From Pseudofabraea citricarpa (Eukaryota > Ascomycota > Leotiomycetes > Helotiales > Dermateaceae): DNA of 64,000 nt. Each line of letters starts with the position of its first letter. Within the stretch, counting starts at the first letter, position 1. Shown here one piece after another: positions 57,785 to 64,000 of this stretch. The stretch lies in the NCBI GenBank assembly GCA_029641185.1, contig JAPWGK010000034.1, forward strand, positions 124,001 through 188,000. The letters run 5' to 3'. A program made the position numbers and the translations under genes. Under the pieces are notes generated by a model. That model did not search any database and had not been told where the DNA came from. It saw nothing but the letters and a program-made list of their open reading frames with translations.

Positions 57785-59068
57785 GTTGAGTTCAAGTCTG
57801 CGCAGCACGCTCCCGCCTCTTTGGAGTTGTTATGCGACAGCGGTGGGAGGGCGAGAATTGCTCTTCAATCAAATGCTGTCCTGGTCGTGGGGTGTCTGGA
57901 GCTCGAGATGACGACCAAGTGGGCGGTGCGAATCGTCTACGCTGACCAATGGCTGTTGTCCGTTTCGAGCCCCCGCCATGTTCCGATAGCCGCGCTCGTA
58001 CTCGCACAGGTCATGTGATATCAACCCAGGCTGACCGTGAAGCGACGGAGAAAGAAAGAAAGAAAGAGCATCGTGTGGTGCTTGCTTGCCTTGGGCTTCT
58101 CCAGCTCAAATTGTTCAAGTCACTAGGTAACTTAGGCTATAGTTTACGAGGAAAAGAAAAGGGAAAGAGCCAGGCAATGCAAGCGCCTTGACTACCTGCC
58201 CAGCTAAGCTCTTGTCTGACGGAGCCCCAGTGCTGAGTCTCTCCAGTCTCTCTGTCTCTCCCATGTAAACATCAATCCATCACCACAACCATCTCCATCT
58301 GCATCCGCACCTTTGATATTCTATCTCCCCCTTCACCCTCTTTCTACAGTCGTTACGGCCATTCTCTGCATCTCATGATCTCGTGAGGTGCGGCCAGTCA
58401 TTCTTTTGATATCCTATGTGCTTCATCGAGACGGGAGTCGAGTGTTGCTGTACCTGGTGCGAGGTTGAATTCGGTCTTGATTGCTGTGATTGTGGACTTG
58501 GTCCGGTGATACGATCTGTGAGGTCTACGATAAAAGCTTTGTCAAGCAATCTTCAGTCAGTCCACGCCGCTCTGCTTGATATATTCTAGTATTCGATCTA
58601 GACTGACTAGATATAGGTGGTTAAACACGCAACCTCCAACTACACGACAAGTCGCTCAACCCTATACACCGCTCCTGAAAGACTTCCAGCCACTTCTAGA
58701 AGACGTCCCGCGCAAAGGAGTTTCCGAAACCCGATCCTCGAAATTACGGCCTAAACCTAAGATATCTTCACATCCTCCACCAACCTAGACACCTGCGACT
58801 TTGCAGTTACAACTGGAATCATCTTCTGCAGCCGTAGAGGAACTTCACCTAGTTACTACCTCTATTCTACGTTACGTTGAATAGCTCGGGTATACGTGCA
58901 ATATTGTTCCACATTCGATCTTAGTCAGTCTTGTCAATCGACCCCTTTGGCATTTCACGTAGACATATGATCGAAGCAAATACAATAAAACACAGTATCA
59001 TTCATCGGAAATTCCAATCTCTTCACACGCGTTTTTATCGGTTCTGGAGCAAGAAGTGCACTCGACAC
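57785..59068. other. intergenic region between ARP3 and the taspase gene
   Basis: 1.3 kb holding both divergent promoters. No separate gene supported; frames at 57695-58018 and 58576-58788 have no signature. A GAAAGAAAGAAAGA run lies at 58050-58066. Confidence 0.5.
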
Positions 59069-60971
59069 ATGGATACCAACATCGATCCACAACTTTCTCA
59101 GATTGATGGTCAAGGCCCGCACTACATGTCTCCCAACGTAGCCGCCATCTTTGTCCATGCTGGCGCTGGATACCATAGTACAATAAATGAGCACATACAT
59201 CTTGGTGCGTGCAATGAGTAAGTTCAATACGCCCACCCATTTGTTGCTGTGTATGCATGTCTTGCATTAGCACCATGCTATGATCAGATTTCTTTCTCCG
59301 CGGGCCAAAATCTTTCCTTTCGTGCCAAGCAAACCTGCAAAACACTGACAAAGATACAGTGCCGCCAAGATGGCTATGCGTATCCTGAACTCGGGTGGCA
59401 CAGCAGTCGATGCAGTCGAAGCTGCTATCAGGGTCCTGGAGGACAAGGAGATTACCAATGCTGGATATGGTAGCAATTTGTCAATTGATGGCATTGTTGA
59501 GTGTGATGCTACAATTGTTGACCACCTTGGTAGAAGTGGAGCTTGCGGTGCTGTTGCTCGTAAGTTGAAAGCGTTCTACATCTGAATCTATACTCATCTT
59601 CATCCAGGTATCAAAAACCCCATCAACTTGGCAAGAATCATTCTTGAAACCTCCAACAAGCCTTTATCGCTTCGCAGAGTTCCCCCAAACCTTCTTGTTG
59701 GTGAAGGAGCTACAGACTTTGCCTATCAGCATGGTATTCCTGTTGTGCCATATGATGCTGTGGTATCGAAGAATGCTCGAGACAGATTTGTTCGCTGGAA
59801 GGAAGATTTACGTCGAGCCGAGGGTGAAAATACCGGTCATATCACCCCCACCCCTTCCTCCAGCGGTTCTCCAAGCAACCACCATGGAGAGGAGGAGATT
59901 GATTATGGTTACGAGGAGCGTGTTCGAGACAAGCAGCGCCGAGACCACACCAGTGCTCTCTTGACCGGAACATGGAACGAGGGTCAGCCTGATTCGCCCC
60001 AAGCAAAGTCGCCAGCACCAATTGCCGAGACAGCACAAGACTCGTTCATTACTGTCCGTTCTTCTTCCAAGACCCCAGACAATACAGCTCAACCCCCAAC
60101 CCTAGACCGGTCTTATCGTGATTCAACCGCCCGCGTCAATCGATCACCTCTCAGCTCACCAAGCAGATCTCCTTCGAAACGTCTCCGCATCAGTCACAAT
60201 AGTGATAATGGTACACGCACCCATTCACTCCTCGGACCTGGTGGAAAGAGTGCAGCAGATGTAGCAATGGCCACTGGGGAATTCACTTCTACATCTGATG
60301 GTGCCAAATCGCCAAACAAAGCTGACCCGTCAGACGTGCCATACTTAAACGTCGATGGTGCTTGTGCTGATACTTTACCCAACATGGAAACCGCAGGAAA
60401 GATTGATGACATGATCACCGATACCGTTGGAGCTATTGCAATTGATGCACTTGGTAACATTGCTGCAGCTTCATCGTCTGGCGGAATTGGAATGAAGCAC
60501 CGAGGTCGCGTTGGACCAGCTGCTCTTGTTGGCATTGGTACCGCGGTCATCCCGGCAGACAATGAGGACCCAGACAACATCTCTGTTGCTGCTGTGACAA
60601 GTGGGACTGGTGAACACATGGCAACCACAATGGCTTCTCAAAAGTGTGCCGAGAGGATTTATCAGAACACCCGACGAGGACGTGGAGGTGCTGATGTTCC
60701 CGCCACTGAAGAGGAGGCCATGCAATCCTTTGTCAAAGCCGATTTCATGAATCATCCCGGTGTTATTGAGAGCAATTCCACAGGTGCTATTGGTGTCATG
60801 GCTGTCAAGAAGACTCCCTACGGTTATTTCCTACACTTCGCCCACAACACCGACTCTTTCGCCCTGGCGTCTATGCACTCGCTCGAAAGGGACCCCAAGT
60901 GCGTCATGTCACGTCTCGGTGACCGTGGTGGCTCTATTGTTCGAGGCGGCCGCAAGATTCGAGTCGCCTGA
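59069..60971 (+). CDS. taspase-like Ntn-hydrolase (threonine aspartase / asparaginase 2 family)
   Basis: Exons 59069-59217, 59360-59559 and 59608-60971 give 570 residues. The start MDTNIDPQ is chosen because family homology begins soon after (VAAIFVHAGAGYH); in-frame ATGs upstream (e.g. 58967) are possible. Asparaginase_2 blocks follow: AAKMAMRILNSGGTAVDAVE, TNAGYGSNLS and ATIVDHLGRSGACGAV. The autoprocessing site is DTVGAIAIDALGN, with nucleophile Thr at about residue 389, then ASSSGGIGMKHRGRVG and SGTGEHMA. These enzymes self-cleave before Thr to form alpha and beta chains. Human taspase1 cuts MLL and TFIIA-type substrates; the fungal substrate is unknown. Odd: a ~180-residue Ser/Pro-rich insert (about 187-370) precedes the Thr. 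Confidence 0.88.
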
Positions 60972-61402
60972 TGCTTTGTTAAATTATTACTGTTTTCCTT
61001 TCTTTTCATCTCGTCAAGTTGATTGATACCCTTTGCCGCGCCATGGAGGAAACCGGGTTAAAAGCCTCCAACGTCTGCGACCAGCAGAACGCTGTTACCA
61101 GACTCCGGATCCCTCATTTAAGAGTACCGTTGCATACTAACGACGGAATGAATACGCGGGTAGATTTCGCTTCCAGTACTGACGACAAATGCACTGCAGG
61201 CGCTGGACATTATGCGAATAGAGCCAAGGTTGACTATTCTACCTACCATTAGAACAGTAGTCTCAATAGAAGATCGTCATGAACCTCGTTTTTTACTTTG
61301 ATTTAAAATGCATGTGATATTTGATCTAGATCCGTGATCGCCTAAACGCCCATGGTGCTCTTTTCATGAGTTACATTATTACAAGGGCGAGATTGCTTCT
61401 TC
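60972..61402. other. intergenic 3' regions of taspase and TFB4
   Basis: Convergent 3' flanks, no supported gene; a 77-codon frame (61019-61252) has no signature. Confidence 0.55.
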
Positions 61403-62551
61403 TCATTCTCCAGGTACTGGTGTCCCTCTCGCACTGCCAGTTTCCGCCCCATTGATCCTTCGCTTCTTTTTCTTCTTCCGCGGCACCACGGCCGGTTTTG
61501 AGCCATAATCACCAAGCGAAAGATGCGTAGAGCACGTCAAGCATATCGCCCCTTCGGGAGGGGAGCAGAAAATGCTCAGACAAATACTACAAACGAAACC
61601 TACATCTACGACCTTCCTATGGCAGAAACACGCAGCACGGAAATCCACCACCTCCTGCGTCGGCGCGACCAAATGCTTCCGGCTCACCTGATCTGGCAAG
61701 AACGCCATCATCAGGTACTGCAGAAAGCCCTGGGCGTTGCTCACCTGCATGTAGATGCCCTTGGTGGTATCGCTCGCCTGCTGCAGGAACACGGTGTCGC
61801 CGGCTAGCTTTAAGATATCGATCGGGATCCGCAACCGCTGGGCTGCGAATGTCGTGTTCATGATCGGGATGTATTGGTGTGCGAGGTCGCCCGAGACTGA
61901 GATGACGAGGATTCGACTCTGAAGTCCTGTGGCTGCATCGGTTCCAGTTCCTCCTCCCACTCCCCCGCCCCCATTGGCGGCTTCGGATGGTGTTGATCCA
62001 TTGTATGTCACAGTCGCTTTGTTGATGAACGATAATGCCTGTGTGAGCGCGCCGGCCATCTGTGTCGTGTTCGTCGATGCCACTTCGCTCTCGCTCGTGG
62101 TGGCTATCAACTCCCTCATCGCAGCGAGGAGACTGTTCTCAACGACCGAGAAGGGCCGGTATTTGTTCGCATTGTCGAGAGATGAGTTGTGGTTTGTGTT
62201 ATTGGTGTTGCCCATCTCGGTATCTTCCTCTGCAGATTGTGACGCCGTCCTTGCGGCGCGTGGATATAGCCATACTGCCCGGTGGCTATGGCTTGCTACC
62301 ACGGCTACTTGGTTCGCATTGTTTACTGCCAAATGCGCGTTGATGAAGACAAGGATATTGGCTATGGCTTTGGAGAGAGGGAGGGTTGAGTTTAGGAGCG
62401 TCCAGGCGTGTGGGTTTGTGTCGAGGACGATGACGAGGAGGGATGGTGTAGGCCCTGCTTATGTGTCAGTTGGCACGGCATAAATATTTTGAGTGTTACT
62501 CCTACCTTCAACCGCTCTCTCGTAATGATCTGAGCCATCTACCGCGTTCAT
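61403..62551 (-). CDS. TFB4: TFIIH subunit Tfb4 (p34 homologue)
   Basis: Reverse exons 62551-62506 and 62454-61403 give 365 residues. The first exon encodes MNAVDGSDHYERAVE and splices to GPTPSLLVIVLDTNPHAW, the vWA-like start of the Tfb4 domain. Further text: LPLSKAIANILVFINAHLAV, SRILVISVSGDLAHQYIPIM, FAAQRLRIPIDIL, ATFLQQAS-type FLQQASDTTKGIYM and FLQYLMMAFLPD. The C-terminus has a zinc-binding C4 set (VCSICLSIFC ... CLTC) and a basic KKKKKRR tail. Tfb4 belongs to the core of TFIIH, where it partners p44/Ssl1 in transcription initiation and nucleotide excision repair. Gly-rich and Asn/His-rich inserts (about 65-85 and 145-165) are fungal-type loops. Confidence 0.92.
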
Positions 62552-62927
62552 CTTGGTGGTGATCTTTGAGGCATCTCAGCCTGGGAGCTGGGCTTTTGGA
62601 AATTTTAGCTTTGACGTTGCGAACTAGTAGTTAGATACCTGGATGGTATAATTTCCCGGTACCGAAGATAATTTGTGTGAATCCAGTCCAGCTGAGAGCC
62701 TCGAGATCCCAAGGGCACGCAGAAAAATGATTTCTATTGAAGCTCTCCTCGCTCTTGCCTTCGCGATGTCAATCTTTGAACCCTGGTCGGGATGACGCCT
62801 GATCACATGACAGCCCCGCGCCCAGTTCGCATGGGGAGAGCATACATTCCTTCCCTTCTTCCTTTCCAACATCAGATCAGAACTTCATCAGAACATTGAC
62901 TTGGAAGCAGACAGAGAATGCAGCACG
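62552..62927. promoter_or_regulatory. shared divergent promoter of TFB4 and the UCS chaperone gene
   Basis: 376 bases between the two start codons, no gene inside. No specific site singled out. Confidence 0.55.
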
Positions 62928-64000
62928 ATGGCCCAAGCAGGAAACCCAGGTTTTGATGCTACGGTCCCAGCTCCTGCAAGCACCATCTCGCCATCCGATG
63001 GCTCGCTCGAAGACCAGGTCTTGCTCCTCCTGGCTCGGCTCATGGAGGGAGGCCAGGAAGATGAGGATACGTGCAAGGATCTGAACACGCTCACACGCCT
63101 GCTTAGCGACGAAGCCAACAACAAGAAGTCTGGCGACAACAAGCCTCTTTTCGAGCTCATTGATGCCGATGGCGTCGAGACCATTCTGGACTGTCTCGAC
63201 ATGAGACAGGGCTCGACGGTGCGCGGTCACGCAACTCTCACCATCTCAGCCTACCTCAAAGCTGCTGATCAGCACGGCGTCGACTACCTCTCCTCTTTCT
63301 TCTACTCGCGTGTCGGTAAGGGCACCTATGATGATCTGATTCTTGCTTTCTCTGTTGCTGCCTCATTATTCCCGGTCGTCCCCTCGGTCATCTCGAAGCT
63401 CTTTTTAAGCGATGGCTTTATCGCCAGTCTTGGACCACTGATGAAGCGAAAATGGAAGAGCAAGAAGGTCGAGCAAGCCACCCTGAACATGCTCAATGCT
63501 GCTTGTATGGATACTGCTTCTCGGGAGGCCATCCAGAAGTACTGTACTGAGTGGCTGGAAGATGTCATTGCCAACCCTCATACTATGGATATGGATAATG
63601 TCCTCTCCTCTTCTCCTGGTGCTACGGGAATGGTTGAGCCGGGTTCAATTCAGCAGCGCATGCATTCCGAGCAGGTCCGGAATCTGGCCGCTGTTATATT
63701 GGCCAAACTTCAGGTGAGCTTCTACAATCTGCATGTTCATGTCCTTGATATTGCTACATTAAGCAATCTGACTGACTTCAGGCATAAAGGCTGTTTCCTC
63801 CGCACCATCTGCTGCGTCTGAGGAGCGGATACAGCCGGCCACAACAAGTATTGAGGATTTATCGGATTTGTTTAAGAAAATGTTATCGACTGCGGCAGAC
63901 GAGGATCAACATCATTCTATTGAAGGTCTTGCTTATGCTTCATTGCAATCAAAAGTAAAGGAGAAACTGGCTTCGGATAAGCCATTTCTCACCACCCTCG
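62928..64000 (+). CDS. UCS-domain myosin chaperone (CRO1/She4/Rng3-like), 3' end outside the window
   Basis: Exon 1 is 62928-63713 (262 codons). Exon 2 appears to begin at 63790 and is cut by the window end. The helical, armadillo-like text (LEDQVLLLLARLMEGGQED, DADGVETILDCLDMRQGSTV, RGHATLTISAYLKAADQHGV, LMKRKWKSKKVEQATLNMLN) matches the central region of fungal UCS proteins, which fold and stabilise myosin heads for cytokinesis and polarised growth. Joining at the more obvious CAG (63779-63781) brings a stop at once; using the AAG eight bases on keeps the frame (KLQ-AVSSAPSAASEERIQP). Start ATG 62928 is preceded by CACG. Divergent from TFB4. Confidence 0.8.

Overview
The window is nuclear DNA from a filamentous ascomycete (Pezizomycotina; a leotiomycete-like fungus is my guess, not proven). 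Evidence: multi-exon genes with 46-70 bp GT-AG introns, CTRAY-type branch sites, a HET-domain gene, a fungal Zn2Cys6 regulator, and single-copy eukaryotic housekeeping genes (SIT4/PP6 phosphatase, UPF3, MRE11, mitochondrial uS19, ARP3, taspase, TFB4, UCS myosin chaperone). Exon coordinates below were read by hand from splice motifs and phase; they are predictions, not transcript data.

Layout. (1) 0.8-14.2 kb: a cluster-like stretch. It holds a secreted L-amino-acid-oxidase-type flavoenzyme, a regulator with two Zn2Cys6 fingers, a PhyH Fe/2-oxoglutarate dioxygenase, a sugar-porter MFS permease, an unknown membrane protein, a DHA1-type MFS transporter and a decayed FAD monooxygenase. Enzymes, regulator and transporters together suggest a small catabolic or metabolite cluster with its own regulation. 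(2) 14-24 kb: gene-poor, rich in microsatellites, with two coiled-coil genes that have long leaders, a PNPOx-like protein and a possible small zinc-finger ORF. (3) 24.3-27.9 kb: SIT4 and UPF3, divergent. (4) 28-45 kb: accessory-looking. It has an orphan acidic protein, a HET protein, a GNAT acetyltransferase, and two very large paralogous unknown proteins lying tail to tail, whose C-termini share a compact HicA/dsRBD-like module. (5) 46.6-49.6 kb: MRE11 and mitochondrial uS19, divergent. (6) 49.8-56 kb: a tandem array with a period of about 210 bp, simple repeats, and an alcohol dehydrogenase with a mitochondrial-type presequence. (7) 56-64 kb: ARP3/taspase and TFB4/UCS chaperone as two divergent pairs; the last gene runs off the window.

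The points most worth checking are: the tandem double zinc-finger regulator whose second finger is split by an intron with a one-base-damaged acceptor; a perfect 12-bp inverted repeat abutting the TATA box of the oxidase; the convergent paralogue pair; and repeat copies that differ only by transitions, as expected from RIP.
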